This document shows, one piece after another, positions 39,332 through 53,472 of a stretch of 64,000 bases of DNA. The stretch comes from Pseudomonas putida (GTDB lineage: Bacteria; Pseudomonadota; Gammaproteobacteria; Pseudomonadales; Pseudomonadaceae). The position numbers and the translations under genes were made by a program. Location: positions 60,995 through 124,994 of the forward strand of contig NZ_JANHLE010000018.1 in NCBI RefSeq assembly GCF_028682475.1. Reading direction: 5' to 3'. Position 1 is the first letter of the stretch. Every line of letters begins with the position of its first letter. The notes beneath the pieces are model-generated. The model worked only from the letters and a program-made list of their open reading frames with translations. It was not told the DNA's origin and ran no database searches.

Positions 39332-39380
39332 CGCGCCCTGGGGGGCCTCTGGATAACGGAGGTTCCCGCAGGGCGCGTTT
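39332..39380 (+). terminator. Possible terminator of petABC
   Basis: Outer stem CGCGCCCTG / CAGGGCGCG (39332-39340 and 39369-39377) with an inner partial stem around CCTC / GAGG, followed by only three T residues. It is a plausible but imperfect terminator. Confidence 0.5.
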
Positions 39381-39422
39381 GCATTTGCAGCTTCTATAAT
39401 TTCATCTGCGAGGAGGACCACT

Positions 39423-40040
39423 ATGGGCGTGACCAACCGGTTAGCCTGCTACTCCGACCCCGCTGACCATTATTCTCATCGGGTGCGCATCGTTCTCGCC
39501 GAGAAGGGTGTCAGTGTCGAGATCATCAATGTCGATCCCGGACGCCTGCCGCCCAAGCTGGTCGAAGTGAACCCTTATGGCGGCGTACCGACCCTGGTCG
39601 ATCGTGACCTGGCGCTGTACGAGTCGACGGTGGTGATGGAATACCTCGACGAACGCTACCCGCACCCGCCATTGCTGCCGGTTTATCCGGTGGCGCGGGC
39701 CAACAGCCGGCTGTTGATTCACCGTATCCAGCGTGACTGGTGTGCCCTGGTTGATCTGATTCTTGATCCGCGCAGCAAGGAAGCCGCCCGCGTCCAGGCC
39801 CGTAAGGAATTGCGTGAAAGCCTGACCGGCGTGTCGCCGTTGTTTGCCGACAAGCCGTGTTTCCTCAGTGAGGAGCAAAGTCTGGTTGATTGTTGTCTAC
39901 TGCCCATACTCTGGCGCTTGCCGGTGTTGGGTATTGAACTGCCGCGGCCGGCCAAGCCGTTGCTCGATTACATGGAGCGACAGTTTGCCCGCGAAGCTTT
40001 CCAGGCAAGCCTGTCCGCTGCTGAACGTGAAATGCGCTAG
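39423..40040 (+). CDS. sspA: Stringent starvation protein A
   Basis: SspA, 205 residues, a glutathione-S-transferase fold protein that binds RNA polymerase and alters transcription in stationary phase and stress. The N-terminal thioredoxin-like half begins [20 protein letters not shown], with [19 protein letters not shown]; the helical C-terminal domain follows. It lacks the catalytic residue typical of active GSTs, as is normal for SspA. It has a GAGGAGG site upstream and is 17 bases before sspB. Confidence 0.95.
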   Translation: MGVTNRLACYSDPADHYSHRVRIVLAEKGVSVEIINVDPGRLPPKLVEVNPYGGVPTLVDRDLALYESTVVMEYLDERYPHPPLLPVYPVARANSRLLIHRIQRDWCALVDLILDPRSKEAARVQARKELRESLTGVSPLFADKPCFLSEEQSLVDCCLLPILWRLPVLGIELPRPAKPLLDYMERQFAREAFQASLSAAEREMR

Positions 40041-40057
40041 GTTTTAAGGAGCTGTCG

Positions 40058-40489
40058 ATGAACTCCAGTCGCCCCTATCTGGTACGTGCACTCTATGAGT
40101 GGATCGTGGATAACGACTGCACCCCGCATATGCTGGTCAACGCCGAGTACCCGAAGGTGCAGGTGCCCCAGGGCTTCGCCAGCGATGGCCAGATCGTCTT
40201 GAACATCTCACCCAATGCCGTACGTCATCTGCACATGGATAACGACGCTGTGAGCTTCGAGGGGCGCTTTGGTGGGGTTGCCCATACCCTGTTCGTGCCT
40301 GCTGGTGCGATTCTCGGTATTTATGCCCGGGAAAATGGTCAGGGCATGGTCTTCGAACTCGAGCCGCCGCTGCTCGACGACGATGAGTATGAAGACGACG
40401 AGGGCGTCGAGCCGGATGATGACGGTCCGCCAGCCGGCGGGCAGCCGCCGCGGCCAAGCGGGCGTCCGAGCCTGAAGGTCGTTAAGTAA
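40058..40489 (+). CDS. sspB: SspB, ClpXP proteolysis adaptor
   Basis: SspB, 143 residues. The substrate-binding domain (about 1-110; SRPYLVRALYEWIVDNDCTP) delivers ssrA-tagged peptides, an acidic Asp/Glu linker follows, and the C-terminal ClpX-docking peptide reads RPSLKVVK. It is co-transcribed with sspA and ends at a terminator shared with the facing lipoprotein gene. Confidence 0.96.
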   Translation: MNSSRPYLVRALYEWIVDNDCTPHMLVNAEYPKVQVPQGFASDGQIVLNISPNAVRHLHMDNDAVSFEGRFGGVAHTLFVPAGAILGIYARENGQGMVFELEPPLLDDDEYEDDEGVEPDDDGPPAGGQPPRPSGRPSLKVVK

Positions 40490-40490
40490 C

Positions 40491-40522
40491 AAAAAAGGCG
40501 ATCCTGGTGGATCGCCTTTTTT
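40491..40522. terminator. Bidirectional terminator between sspB and the DUF903 lipoprotein
   Basis: Six A, stem GGCGATCC / GGATCGCC with TGGT loop, then six T. The symmetrical A- and T-runs allow it to serve both the sspAB unit and the converging gene. Confidence 0.93.
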
Positions 40523-40538
40523 GTAAGCGTGATTCGCG

Positions 40539-40757
40539 TTACAGCTCGGTGATGGTGCGGACCTGGTCCTTGTTGACGCGGGTCACTTTGCCATCCAGCT
40601 GTTCGAATTCGTAGAAGCCGGAGCTGCGCTCGTAGCGAGGGGCGTCGATTGCCTGGAATTCGCGGCCGTCGTTGAGGGTGATCAGGCTAGGGCTGGAGCA
40701 GCCAGCCAGGGTGGCGAAGGCGCCGATCAGAAGAGTCGACAGCAGGCCGTTTTTCAT
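40539..40757 (-). CDS. YgdI/YgdR-type small lipoprotein (DUF903)
   Basis: A 72-residue lipoprotein with signal MKNGLLSTLLIGAFATLAGC, whose LAGC lipobox predicts acylation at Cys20. The mature part (SSPSLITLNDGREFQAIDAPRY and KVTRVNKDQVRTITEL) is the small SH3-like DUF903 domain. Function is unknown. A single gene on its strand, with a REP pair upstream and a shared terminator downstream. Confidence 0.88.
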   Translation of the reverse strand: MKNGLLSTLLIGAFATLAGCSSPSLITLNDGREFQAIDAPRYERSSGFYEFEQLDGKVTRVNKDQVRTITEL

Positions 40758-40776
40758 GGGGATTTCCTTGGGAATT

Positions 40777-40835
40777 ATCGCGGGGCAAGCCCGCTCCCAC
40801 TGTATTTCTCTGTGGGAGCGGGCTTGCCCCGCGAT
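40777..40835. repeat. REP pair 7 (inverted)
   Basis: Two inverted perfect copies of the REP unit with a short spacer of about 11 bases, between dolP and the DUF903 gene. Confidence 0.93.
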
Positions 40836-40845
40836 GGATTGTAAA

Positions 40846-42137
<1,292 letters not shown>

Positions 42138-42148
42138 TCAGGGCGGGC

Positions 42149-42520
42149 TCAGCATCCAAAGGCGTTTTTCAGCCATTGCAGCGCTTGGCCCGAGTGGCCT
42201 CTGCCTTGCACGGCGATCACATCGAAACGGCAGGGATGGTTGGCCCAGCGTGTTTCCTTGTGCAGAAAAGACTCGGCGGCTAGCACCAGTTTGTCCTGCT
42301 TGCGCCCGTCGATACTGCCGAGCGCGCCGCCAAAGTCCGCATGCAAGCGATAGCGAACTTCGACGAATACTACTGTATCGCTGTCGAGCATGACCAGATC
42401 AAGCTCGCCACCTTTGCATCGCCAGTTCTGCGCCAACAGGCGCAGGCCTTGCCCTTGAAGGTACTCAAGGGCATGCCGCTCGGCGGCCTGGCCTGCGTGT
42501 TGGCGTGAACTGTCGGGCAT
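42149..42520 (-). CDS. YraN family endonuclease-like protein (UPF0102)
   Basis: Protein of 123 residues with the restriction-endonuclease-like YraN fold: [21 protein letters not shown] (limited), [25 protein letters not shown] with the predicted metal-site acidic residues, and FDVIAVQG. Function is not established. The start [10 protein letters not shown] overlaps the lpoA stop by one base (TGATG), so an open extension to 42574 is rejected. Confidence 0.9.
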   Translation of the reverse strand: MPDSSRQHAGQAAERHALEYLQGQGLRLLAQNWRCKGGELDLVMLDSDTVVFVEVRYRLHADFGGALGSIDGRKQDKLVLAAESFLHKETRWANHPCRFDVIAVQGRGHSGQALQWLKNAFGC

Positions 42521-44340
42521 CAGCGTGGGGTGTCGGGCAGGCGTACGATCTGGCCGCCAGAGAACTCGGCCCATGGCAGCTGACGCTCGATGCGCTGGTT
42601 CGGGTTCATGCTCAGGCTGCCGGAGAAGCCTTCGATACGGCTATCCGGCAGAGCCTTGAGCTGGCCCAGGCGTGGCGCCAGGCTGTAGGCGTCGATACCC
42701 ATGGCGTACAGGCGGCCGAGGCTGCCGTTGGCTTGTGGCCACTGGCTGACGACTTGCTGGCGCAGGGCGTTGTTGGTGTCGAGCAACCACGGTGTTTCGC
42801 AGAAGCGGATGCCGTTCATGTCGTTGTACTGGTTGACGTCACCGCTGGCGCTGTACAGGTGCGAAGTGGCATAGACCGGGACGTCACCGGCGTACTGGAA
42901 GTTCAGGGTCGGTTTGATCTGCTGGCCTTGCTGCGGGGTGGCGGCGAGGAAGATGAAGTCGATGTCCTGACGACGCGACGGCTGCGCCGAGACGTTGCCG
43001 CCAACGGTATTCTGCAGGCTCTTGGCGCGGCCTTCACTCTGGCGCAGCTGGAACAGATCGGCGATCTGCTGGGCCAGTGCTACCGGCTGGTCAACGTGCT
43101 CGGCGGCAAGCAGAGTGCCGCCCTTGGCTTCCCAGTCCTGGCGGAAGGCCTTGAGCACGCGGTCGCCCCATTCGCCGCGAGGAACCAGGGCCACGGCGCG
43201 AACCATGCCATCGGCGTGGGCGCGGCGCGAGACTTCGCGGGCTTCGTCTTCGGCGGCCAGGCCGAACTGGAACAACTGAGCCGGGCCGGTCTGGCCGGCA
43301 TCGCTGTAGTTCAGGGCCAGGGTGGTGATTGGCAATTGCGGGCGCGCGGCCAGTTGTTTGACCAGCGGCTTTTCCAGCGGGCCAACGACCAGTTGCACGC
43401 CAGCGGCCTGCGCCTGACGGTAGAAGTCATCCAGCGAGGTGATGCGCGAGCTGTCGAACACTTCGACTGCCGGTGGCTTCTGTCCGGCTTGCTGGGCCTG
43501 GAAGTGTGCAGCCATGAAGCCGTCGCGCAGAGCGCGGGCAACACCGGCCAGTTGACCTTCCTGTGGCAGCAGCAGGGCAATCTTGGTCAGCGGCTGGCTG
43601 GCCATTTCCTTGAGCTTGACCAGCGCCAGTGGCAATTGCAGGGCAGCCGGGTGCTCGGGGTGCTGGCTGCGCCAGGTCTCGATGGCTACCTGTTGCTGTT
43701 CCAGGGTGCCGGCGCTTTTGACGGCCAGGGCCAGGCTGGCCCAGCCGGCGAGCGGGTCGCTGCCGGTGCTGGCGCTTTGCAGTTGATCGCTGGGCAGGGC
43801 TGCAACCAGGTTCCAGATGGCGTTCTGGTTGTCGCTGGCGGCGTTGCCGCTGAGCAGGGGAGCCAGGTCGACACGCGCTTGCGCGGCGGCCAGGGTCTGG
43901 CCATTGGCTTCCAGTACGCTGGCCTGCACGCTGCGGGTGCGCCGTTGTTGTTCGTCCGGCAGTTCACCCAGGCGCGCCAGGCTCGGGTGGCTCAGGGCGG
44001 TCAGTGCGGCTTTGGGCTGGTTGCGGCTCATGGCCAGCTCGGCGCTCAGCGTGCTGGCGAAGATCTGTTGGGCCGGTTTGAGTTGATCCATCGGCACCTG
44101 CTCGAGGATTCGCGCGGCGCGCACATTATCCTTTTGCTTGTGAGCCAGGTCGGCAGCGCTCAAGCGCAGCAGGGCGGCGTCTTCGGCTGTCTTGCTGGTG
44201 GTGGCCTGTTCAAGCAGTTGCTCGATGCTGGCGTCCGGGGTGCGCGGCAGTTCGCCGAGGCTCGACGAAGGCGAGCTGGCGCAGGCTGCCAGCAGGGCGG
44301 CGAGGCAAAGGGCTGTGAACAGCCGCAGGCAAGCGATCAT
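42520..44340 (-). CDS. lpoA: LpoA, outer-membrane lipoprotein activator of penicillin-binding protein
   Basis: LppC/LpoA-family lipoprotein of 606 residues. The signal [20 protein letters not shown] carries a LAAC lipobox. An N-terminal TPR-like helical domain (about 30-270) is followed by a periplasmic-binding-protein-like domain (about 280-600; ALLLPQEG reads [25 protein letters not shown]). In E. coli LpoA spans the periplasm and activates PBP1A; in Pseudomonas the PBP1a/1b activators differ in part, so the exact partner is inferred. The gene diverges from rsmI, as in E. coli, and heads an lpoA-yraN pair. Confidence 0.92.
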   Translation of the reverse strand: MIACLRLFTALCLAALLAACASSPSSSLGELPRTPDASIEQLLEQATTSKTAEDAALLRLSAADLAHKQKDNVRAARILEQVPMDQLKPAQQIFASTLSAELAMSRNQPKAALTALSHPSLARLGELPDEQQRRTRSVQASVLEANGQTLAAAQARVDLAPLLSGNAASDNQNAIWNLVAALPSDQLQSASTGSDPLAGWASLALAVKSAGTLEQQQVAIETWRSQHPEHPAALQLPLALVKLKEMASQPLTKIALLLPQEGQLAGVARALRDGFMAAHFQAQQAGQKPPAVEVFDSSRITSLDDFYRQAQAAGVQLVVGPLEKPLVKQLAARPQLPITTLALNYSDAGQTGPAQLFQFGLAAEDEAREVSRRAHADGMVRAVALVPRGEWGDRVLKAFRQDWEAKGGTLLAAEHVDQPVALAQQIADLFQLRQSEGRAKSLQNTVGGNVSAQPSRRQDIDFIFLAATPQQGQQIKPTLNFQYAGDVPVYATSHLYSASGDVNQYNDMNGIRFCETPWLLDTNNALRQQVVSQWPQANGSLGRLYAMGIDAYSLAPRLGQLKALPDSRIEGFSGSLSMNPNQRIERQLPWAEFSGGQIVRLPDTPR

Positions 44341-44526
44341 GTAAAGGTCCTGTTACTCGATCAAATTAACTGGCAATTGTACCCAAGCACTGGCCAGGGC
44401 GCGATGTTGCTGGCGTTAATCCTTCAATATAGGTGCTGGAACGCAGCGTGCAGGCTGTGCAGGTTACGCATTGTTGCCGTCAGTCGGGCTACAATGGCGC
44501 TTTGTTCAACACGACAGGTGTGTGCT

Positions 44527-45402
44527 GTGACTGATGTTCCAGGGGCTTCCCATTCCACTGCTGGCACGCTTTACGTGGTGGCCACGCCCATCGGCAACCT
44601 GGATGACATGAGTGCGCGGGCGCTGAAGGTACTCAGCGATGTGGCCCTGATCGCCGCGGAAGACACGCGTCATTCCATTCGATTGTTGCAACACTTCGGC
44701 ATCAATACCCCCTTGGCGGCTTGTCACGAGCACAATGAGCGGGAAGAGGGCAGTCGCTTTCTCACGCGTCTGCTGGCTGGCGATAACGTCGCGCTGATCT
44801 CCGATGCCGGTACGCCATTGATCTCGGACCCCGGCTACCACCTGGTACGTCAGGCGCGTGCCGCTGGGGTTGCAGTGGTGCCGGTGCCTGGTGCTTGTGC
44901 CTTGATCGCCGCGCTGTCGGCTGCCGGGCTACCGTCTGATCGCTTCATCTTTGAGGGTTTTCTGCCGGCCAAGGCGGTCGGTCGCAAAGCGCGTCTGAGC
45001 CAGGTCAAGGAAGAGCCGCGTACCCTGATCTTCTATGAGGCGCCGCACCGGATTCTCGAGTGCCTGCAAGATATGGAGGCCGTGTTTGGTCCCGAGCGTC
45101 CCGCTTTGCTGGCGCGCGAGCTGACCAAAACCTTCGAAACCCTCAAAGGCCTGCCGTTGGCTGAGTTGCGTGCGTTTGTCGAGGCTGACAGCAATCAGCA
45201 GCGTGGCGAATGCGTGGTATTGGTGGCCGGCTGGACTGCGCCGGAAGATGAGCAGGCGGTCAGCAGCGAAGCCATGCGCGTGCTCGACCTGCTGCTGGCA
45301 GAGATGCCGCTCAAGCGCGCTGCGGCGCTGGCGGCGGAAATTACCGGCGTGCGCAAGAATTTGTTGTATCAGGCGGCTCTGGAAAAACAGAAAGACAACT
45401 AG
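44527..45402 (+). CDS. rsmI: RsmI, 16S rRNA 2'-O-ribose C1402 methyltransferase
   Basis: Tetrapyrrole-methylase-fold enzyme of 291 residues that adds the 2'-O-methyl to C1402 of 16S rRNA, the same nucleotide whose base is methylated by RsmH (encoded downstream). Landmarks are [37 protein letters not shown] and FYEAPHRI. The GTG at 44527 ([10 protein letters not shown]) is chosen; the longer open frame upstream runs antisense through lpoA and is not real. The ribosome-binding site is weak. Confidence 0.94.
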   Translation: MTDVPGASHSTAGTLYVVATPIGNLDDMSARALKVLSDVALIAAEDTRHSIRLLQHFGINTPLAACHEHNEREEGSRFLTRLLAGDNVALISDAGTPLISDPGYHLVRQARAAGVAVVPVPGACALIAALSAAGLPSDRFIFEGFLPAKAVGRKARLSQVKEEPRTLIFYEAPHRILECLQDMEAVFGPERPALLARELTKTFETLKGLPLAELRAFVEADSNQQRGECVVLVAGWTAPEDEQAVSSEAMRVLDLLLAEMPLKRAAALAAEITGVRKNLLYQAALEKQKDN

Positions 45403-45469
45403 TGGCTTTGTGCTACGGTTTGTTTTATCGCTTGTTCTTGAGCGTCTCTGCCGTTAACCTTTGCGGCGG

Positions 45470-45828
45470 AGAGTCGATCGGACAGTCGCTGCCTTCTTTT
45501 GTTCCGCAAAAGAGGGGGGAGGAAAGTCCGGGCTCCATAGGGCAGAGTGCCAGGTAACGCCTGGGAGGCGCGAGCCTACGGAAAGTGCCACAGAAAACAA
45601 CCGCCTAAGCACTTCGGTGCCGGTAAGGGTGAAAAGGTGCGGTAAGAGCGCACCGCACGACTGGCAACAGTTCGTGGCTAGGTAAACCCCACTCGGAGCA
45701 AGACCAAATAGGGTTCCATATGGCGCGGCCCGCGTTGGAACCGGGTAGGTTGCTAGAGGCGTCCAGTGATGGCCGTCGTAGAGGAATGACTGTCCTCGAC
45801 AAAACCCGGCTTACAGATCGACTCTCCA
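45470..45828 (+). ncRNA. rnpB: RNase P RNA (type A)
   Basis: A 359-base stretch with bacterial type A RNase P RNA hallmarks. The 5' end AGAGTCGATCGGACAGTCGC pairs with the 3' GATCGACTCT (P1). It contains GAGGAAAGTCCGGGCTCC (CR-I), ACAGAAAACAACCGCC, GGTAAGGGTGAAAAGGTGCGGTAAGAGC-type core (given in part) and the conserved AGAGGAATGACTG near the 3' end. It processes tRNA 5' leaders with the RnpA protein. It lies between rsmI and mraZ, the usual Pseudomonas location. Exact ends are estimated from the P1 pairing. Confidence 0.95.
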
Positions 45829-46033
45829 CCTCTTCCCCTCCTGCTTGATTCGATAGCAGATGTGTCTTGGTAATACCAAAAAAATCTTACTCTTAATAAA
45901 TCACTTTAACTTTGGGCTCTATTTGCCTGAGTGAGTTTGATTTTTTTTGTCAAAAACCTCTCCGATTTGTCCTTTCTTCTTCTCTCCATGCGCTAAATCT
46001 CCGATCTGTAAGGGATTTCCTTATAAGCGTGCC

Positions 46034-46063
46034 TTGACGGTGTGGTAGGCGGATTCCTATAGT
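46034..46063 (+). promoter_or_regulatory. Sigma-70 promoter of the dcw cluster (Pmra)
   Basis: TTGACG (46034-46039), an 18-base spacer and TATAGT (46058-46063). The predicted start is around 46070, giving a leader of about 70 bases before mraZ. Confidence 0.75.
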
Positions 46064-46069
46064 GTGCGC

Positions 46070-46095
46070 AAGTGGCAGAAAGTGGCATGAAGTGG
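46070..46095 (+). promoter_or_regulatory. MraZ operator: three direct repeats at 10-bp spacing
   Basis: AAGTGG occurs at 46070, 46080 and 46090 (AAGTGGC, AAGTGGC, AAGTGGG), exactly one helical turn apart, directly at and after the predicted start of transcription. MraZ in E. coli binds three TGGGN-type repeats with the same 10-bp period and represses its own operon. Position here fits autorepression. Confidence 0.75.
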
Positions 46096-46138
46096 GTTTT
46101 CTGATCACAAAAAAGCTAACAAGTGGGGAATCGCAGCC

Positions 46139-46594
46139 GTGTTCCGCGGAGCCAACGCTATCAACCTCGACGCAAAGGGCCGTCTCGCAATGCCGAGCCG
46201 GTACCGTGACGAGCTCGATTCGCGTAGTTCCGGGCAGTTGATCGTGACTATCGACGCAGTAGACCCTTGCTTGTGTGTATACCCGCTCGATGAGTGGGAA
46301 CTGATTGAAGCCAAGTTACGCGCCTTGCCGTCATTGCGTGAAGAGAACCGTCGCCTGCAGCGTTTGCTGATCGGCAACGCGGTGGATCTGGAGCTTGATG
46401 GCAGTGGGCGTTTCCTGGTGCCTCCGCGTTTGCGCGAATACGCCAAGCTCGACAAGAAGGCGATGCTGGTGGGGCAACTGAACAAATTTCAGCTGTGGGA
46501 CGAGGACGCCTGGAACGCAGTTTCGGCAGCCGACCTTGCAGCTATCCAACAACCGGGCGCCATGCCTGATGAACTGCGTGATTTGATCCTGTGA
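46139..46594 (+). CDS. mraZ: MraZ, transcriptional regulator of the dcw cluster
   Basis: MraZ, 151 residues, with two SpoVT/AbrB-like half-domains: [25 protein letters not shown] (N-terminal, limited) and [21 protein letters not shown]. It forms ring oligomers and represses the operon by binding repeats at its promoter. The start is GTG, with AGTGGGGAA upstream. It overlaps rsmH by four bases (GTGA). Confidence 0.96.
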   Translation: MFRGANAINLDAKGRLAMPSRYRDELDSRSSGQLIVTIDAVDPCLCVYPLDEWELIEAKLRALPSLREENRRLQRLLIGNAVDLELDGSGRFLVPPRLREYAKLDKKAMLVGQLNKFQLWDEDAWNAVSAADLAAIQQPGAMPDELRDLIL

Positions 46595-47534
46595 CTATAG
46601 ATAGCGGCTTTAACCACATCACCGTACTGCTTGACGAAGCCGTCGAGGCTCTCGCCGTACGCGCCGATGGCTGCTATCTGGATGGCACCTTCGGGCGTGG
46701 CGGGCACAGTCGTCTGATTCTCAGCAAGCTCGGGCCGCAAGGACGGTTGCTGGGTTTTGACAAAGATCCTCAAGCGATTGCCACCGGGCAAGCGCTGGCG
46801 GCCGAAGACGGCCGCTTTGTCATTGTACAGCGCAGTTTTGCCGAGCTGGGTGATGAAGTCGCGCAGCGCGGCCTGGCCGGCAAGGTCAGCGGCATTCTGA
46901 TGGATCTGGGCGTTTCTTCGCCACAGCTCGATGACCCGGAACGCGGCTTCAGCTTTCTCAACGACGGTCCGCTGGATATGCGCATGGACCCGTCGCGCGG
47001 CATCAGCGCAGCCGAGTTCATTGCCACCGCCCCGGCCGAAGAGATCGCCCGGGTATTCAAGGAATATGGCGAAGAGCGTTTTGCCAAGCGTATGGCCAAT
47101 GCGGTCGTGGCGCGTCGCGAAATCCAGCCTTTTGAACGCACGGCCGATCTGGCTGAAGTGCTCAAGGTGGCCAACCCTGCCTGGGAAAAGGGCAAGAACC
47201 CGGCGACCCGTGCCTTCCAGGGGCTGCGTATTCACGTCAATAACGAACTGGGTGACCTGGAAGCCGGTCTGGACGCCGCGCTCGAGGCCCTGGAGGTCGG
47301 CGGCCGTCTGGTGGTGATCAGCTTCCATTCCCTGGAAGACCGCATCGTCAAACTGTTCATGCGCAAACTGGTCAAGGGCGAAGCCGACAACCTGCCGCGC
47401 AACCTGCCGGTGCAGCACAAGCATTTCGAGCCGAAGATCAAGCTGATCGGCAAGGCGCAATTCGCCTCTGAAGCTGAGCTCAAGGCCAACCCACGTTCGC
47501 GCAGTGCCGTTATGCGCGTCGCCGAGAAACTGCG

Positions 47535-47538
<4 letters not shown>
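46591..47538 (+). CDS. rsmH: RsmH (MraW), 16S rRNA N4-cytidine C1402 methyltransferase
   Basis: SAM-dependent methyltransferase of 315 residues; [13 protein letters not shown] at the N-terminus, [14 protein letters not shown] as the SAM motif, [11 protein letters not shown], and HSLEDRIVK near the C-terminus. It methylates the base of C1402 in 16S rRNA, completing the modification made with RsmI. GTG start overlapping mraZ; overlaps ftsL by four bases. Confidence 0.97.
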
Positions 47539-49560
<2,022 letters not shown>

Positions 49561-49561
<1 letters not shown>

Positions 49562-51024
49562 TGACAATGCCATTGAGTAAGCTTTTCACCCAGGCCAGCA
49601 GCGATCCGTCGATCCGCGAGTTGACCCTGGACAGCCGCAATGTGCGTCCGGGCGACCTGTTTCTGGCGGTCCCTGGTGCGCAGGTTGACGGTCGCGAGCA
49701 CATTGCCGATGCGCTCAAACGCGGCGCGGCAGCTGTGGCCTATGAAGCGCAAGGCGCCACGGTGCTGCCGATCACCGATAAACCGCTGATTCCGGTCAAG
49801 GGCCTGATTGCCCAGTTGTCGGATATTGCCGGGCGCTTTTATGGCGAGCCGAGCCGTCAGCTGAATCTGGTTGGCGTCACTGGCACCAACGGCAAGACCA
49901 GCGTCACTCAACTGGTGGCCCAAGCCTTGGACAAACTAGGTCAGCGCTGCGGCCTGATTGGCACCCTGGGCACGGGTTTCTATGGCGAGCTGCAAAGCGG
50001 CCGCTTGACCACGCCGGATCCGATTGCCGTGCAAGCGACCTTGAACGACCTGAAGAAGGGCGGGGCCAAGGCCGTGGCGATGGAGGTTTCTTCCCACGCC
50101 CTCGATCAGGGCCGGGTTGCGGCGCTGGCGTTCGACATTGCAGTGATGACCAACCTGTCACGCGATCACCTGGATTACCACGGCAGCATGCAGGCTTACG
50201 AAGACGCCAAGGCGCGTCTGTTCGCCTGGCCAAACCTGCGTTGCCGGGTGGTCAACCTCGATGATGACTTCGGTCGTCGCCTGGCGGCCGAGAAGGGCGA
50301 GTCACGTCTGATCAGCTACAGCCTCAAGGATCCTGCCGCTTCGCTGTACTGCCGCGAAGCACATTTTGACGACGACGGCGTGCGCGCCGTGATTGTCACG
50401 GCCCAGGGTGAGCATTCCCTGCGCAGCCGCCTGCTTGGCCGCTTCAACCTGAGCAACATGCTGGCTGCGGTCGGCACCCTGCTGGCGCTGGACTACGCGC
50501 TGGATGAAATTCTCAAGGTCACTCCGATGCTGGAAGGGCCGATCGGCCGTATGCAGCGCCTGGGTGGCGGCAGCAAACCCTTGGTGGTAGTCGATTACGC
50601 CCACACCCCCGATGCGCTTGAGCAAGTCCTTCAGGCCCTGCGTCCGCACGCCAAAGGCCGGTTGCTGTGCCTGTTCGGCTGCGGCGGGGATCGTGATCGC
50701 GGCAAGCGTCCATTGATGGCCGAAGTGGCCGAGCGTCTGGCTGACCGTGTGCTGGTCACCGACGACAACCCGCGTACAGAAGACCCGCAGCAGATCTTTG
50801 CTGATATCCGTCCAGGTTTTATCAAGGCCGATGCGGTCGAGTTCGTCGCCGGGCGCGGCACGGCCATCGCCCAGCTGATCGCCAGCGCCGCTGTTGACGA
50901 TGTCATCGTCCTGGCTGGCAAAGGCCACGAGGACTATCAGGAAATCAACGGTCAGCGTCACGACTTTTCCGACCTGGTGGAAGCCGAAAAAGCCCTCGCC
51001 GTCTGGGAGGCCCCTCATGCTTAA
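49561..51024 (+). CDS. murE: MurE, UDP-MurNAc-tripeptide (meso-diaminopimelate) ligase
   Basis: Mur ligase of 487 residues; ATP site VTGTNGKTSVTQ (about 108-119), and DDNPRTEDP, whose DNPR sequence marks preference for meso-diaminopimelate over lysine. It adds the third residue of the stem peptide. ATG 49561 is chosen over TTG 49558 since GGAGG lies nine bases before it. It overlaps the ftsI stop by one base and murF by eight. Confidence 0.96.
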
Positions 51025-52384
51025 GCCATTGACCCTCAGCCAGTTGACCGCACCGCTGCAAGGCCGCCTGCTGGGTGCAGATGCAACCTTCGACGGCGTC
51101 AGCATCGACAGCCGCGCAATCGTTGCCGGGCAACTGTTTGTCGCCTTGGCCGGGCCACGTTTTGATGGTCACGACTACCTTGACGACGTGCAGGCCAAGG
51201 GTGCTGTTGCTGCTCTGGTCGAGCGCGAAGTGCCAGGCAGCAGCTTGCCGCAGTTGCTGGTTGCCGATTGCCGCCTGGCCCTTGGTCAGTTGGGGGCGCT
51301 GAACCGTGCTGCCTTCGACAAGCCTGTTGCCGCCATCACCGGTTCCAGCGGCAAGACCACGGTCAAGGAAATGCTTGCCAGCATTCTGCGTACCCGCGGT
51401 CCGGTCCTGGCCACGCGTGGCAACCTGAACAATGACCTCGGTGCACCGCTGACCCTGCTCGATATCGCTCCGGAACACACCGCGGCGGTCATCGAGCTGG
51501 GCGCTTCGCGCATCGGCGAGATTGCCTACACCGTTGGCCTGACCAAGCCACAAGTGGCGCTGATCAATAATGCCGGTACCGCGCATGTCGGCGAGTTCGG
51601 TGGTCCGGAGAAGATTGTCGAAGCCAAGGGCGAGATCCTCGAAGGTCTGGGTCAGGATGGCGTAGCTGTATTGAACCTTGATGACAAAGCCTTCGGCCCC
51701 TGGAAGCACCGCGCCGGTCATCGTCCGCTGCTGACCTTCGCCTTGAACAATACTGGCGCGGATTTCCATGCTGGCAACATCGCTCATGACCCGCGCGGTT
51801 GCCCAGCGTTCGACCTGCACAGCCCGTTGGGCGTGGGGCGCGTCCAGCTCAACCTGCTCGGCACCCACAACGTTGCCAACGCACTGGCCGCCGCCGCCGC
51901 CGCGCATGCCTTTGGTCTGACGCTGGACGGAATCGTCCAGGGCTTGAATGCCGTGCAACCCGTCAAAGGCCGCACTGTCGTACAGATGGCGCCGAACGGC
52001 GTACGGGTGATTGACGACACTTACAATGCAAACCCCACCTCCATGTGCGCTGCCGTTGATATACTCGCCGGCTTTTCCGGACGCACCGTCCTGGTGCTCG
52101 GGGATATCGGCGAATTGGGCCAGTGGGCTGAGGAAGGGCATCGGCAGGTAGGCGAATACGCCAAAGATAAAGTATCGGCGCTGTATGCGGTGGGGCCGAA
52201 CATGGCTCACGCAGTGGCAGCGTTTGGCGCCAATGCCCGACATTTCGCTAATCAAGCTGACCTGATCGATGCCGTTCGCGGCGAGCAGGCCACCAATACC
52301 ACTATTTTGATCAAGGGTTCGCGCAGCGCTGCGATGGAAAACGTCGTGGCGGCTTTGTGCGGTTCCAGCGGGGAGAAACATTAA
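51017..52384 (+). CDS. murF: MurF, UDP-MurNAc-pentapeptide synthetase
   Basis: Mur ligase of 455 residues that joins D-Ala-D-Ala to the tripeptide. The ATP site is [13 protein letters not shown] (about 109-121); [14 protein letters not shown] and [11 protein letters not shown] are family landmarks. The ATG at 51017 lies inside the end of murE (eight-base overlap), and the frame's extension upstream is murE antiframe. It overlaps mraY by one base. Confidence 0.96.
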   Translation: MLKPLTLSQLTAPLQGRLLGADATFDGVSIDSRAIVAGQLFVALAGPRFDGHDYLDDVQAKGAVAALVEREVPGSSLPQLLVADCRLALGQLGALNRAAFDKPVAAITGSSGKTTVKEMLASILRTRGPVLATRGNLNNDLGAPLTLLDIAPEHTAAVIELGASRIGEIAYTVGLTKPQVALINNAGTAHVGEFGGPEKIVEAKGEILEGLGQDGVAVLNLDDKAFGPWKHRAGHRPLLTFALNNTGADFHAGNIAHDPRGCPAFDLHSPLGVGRVQLNLLGTHNVANALAAAAAAHAFGLTLDGIVQGLNAVQPVKGRTVVQMAPNGVRVIDDTYNANPTSMCAAVDILAGFSGRTVLVLGDIGELGQWAEEGHRQVGEYAKDKVSALYAVGPNMAHAVAAFGANARHFANQADLIDAVRGEQATNTTILIKGSRSAAMENVVAALCGSSGEKH

Positions 52385-53466
52385 TGCTGCTGCTGCTGGC
52401 TGAGTATCTGCAACAGTTCTACAAAGGCTTCGCGGTCTTTCAGTACCTGTCCCTGCGCGGGATTCTGGGTGTACTGACCGCGTTGTCGCTGGCCCTGTGG
52501 TTGGGCCCCTGGATGATTCGTACCCTGCAGATTCGCCAGATCGGTCAAGCGGTTCGTAACGACGGCCCGCAATCGCACCTGTCAAAATCCGGCACGCCGA
52601 CCATGGGTGGTGCCCTGATTCTTTCGGCTATCGGTATCAGCACCTTGCTCTGGGCCGACCTGACCAACCGTTATGTCTGGGTAGTCCTGATCGTTACCTT
52701 GCTGTTCGGCGCCATCGGCTGGGTCGATGACTACCGCAAGGTGATCGAGAAGAACTCGCGTGGCCTGCCAAGCCGCTGGAAGTATTTCTGGCAGTCGGTG
52801 TTCGGCCTGGGGGCGGCGATCTTCCTGTACATGACTGCACCAACCAGCGTCGAAACCTCGCTGATCGTGCCGATGCTCAAGGATGTCACCATCCCGCTGG
52901 GTATCGGATTCGTGGTGCTGACCTACTTCGTCATCGTCGGTTCGAGCAACGCGGTGAACCTGACCGACGGCCTCGATGGCCTGGCGATCATGCCAACCGT
53001 GATGGTCGGCGGCGCCCTGGGGATCTTCTGCTACCTGTCGGGCAACGTGAAATTCGCTGAGTACCTGCTGATTCCGTACGTGCCGGGCGCCGGTGAGCTG
53101 ATCGTATTCTGCGGCGCGCTGATCGGTGCCGGTCTGGGCTTCCTGTGGTTCAACACCTATCCGGCCCAGGTGTTCATGGGCGACGTCGGTGCCCTGGCAC
53201 TGGGTGCGGCGCTGGGCACCATCGCGGTCATCGTGCGCCAGGAAATCGTCCTGTTCATCATGGGCGGCGTGTTCGTCATGGAGACCCTGTCGGTAGTGAT
53301 CCAGGTGGCCTCGTTCAAGCTGACCGGCAAGCGAGTGTTCCGTATGGCTCCGATTCATCACCACTTTGAACTCAAGGGTTGGCCCGAGCCGCGGGTGATC
53401 GTCCGTTTCTGGATTATCACCGTGATTCTGGTGCTGATCGGCCTTGCCACCCTGAAACTGAGGTAG
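52384..53466 (+). CDS. mraY: MraY, phospho-MurNAc-pentapeptide translocase
   Basis: Polytopic membrane enzyme of 360 residues, the standard length, with about ten membrane segments. It transfers phospho-MurNAc-pentapeptide to undecaprenyl phosphate, making lipid I. Landmarks are [18 protein letters not shown] (the DDxxK motif), [10 protein letters not shown], and [17 protein letters not shown] (His-rich loop). The ATG shares its A with the murF stop; the upstream in-frame ATG at 52357 is rejected. Confidence 0.97.
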   Translation: MLLLLAEYLQQFYKGFAVFQYLSLRGILGVLTALSLALWLGPWMIRTLQIRQIGQAVRNDGPQSHLSKSGTPTMGGALILSAIGISTLLWADLTNRYVWVVLIVTLLFGAIGWVDDYRKVIEKNSRGLPSRWKYFWQSVFGLGAAIFLYMTAPTSVETSLIVPMLKDVTIPLGIGFVVLTYFVIVGSSNAVNLTDGLDGLAIMPTVMVGGALGIFCYLSGNVKFAEYLLIPYVPGAGELIVFCGALIGAGLGFLWFNTYPAQVFMGDVGALALGAALGTIAVIVRQEIVLFIMGGVFVMETLSVVIQVASFKLTGKRVFRMAPIHHHFELKGWPEPRVIVRFWIITVILVLIGLATLKLR

Positions 53467-53472
53467 AAACGC

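Larger units (their letters stand above)
45829..46138 (+). other. Intergenic region upstream of the dcw cluster
   Basis: A 310-base gap between rnpB and mraZ. The left two-thirds (45870-46020) is AT-rich with no ORF of coding character; the right third contains the mraZ promoter and operator repeats, listed separately, and a short leader. Confidence 0.7.

Noticed and set aside
42505..44526. Open frame continuing far upstream of the rsmI start
   Set aside because: It is antisense to lpoA; the RsmI family N-terminus begins at the GTG at 44527.
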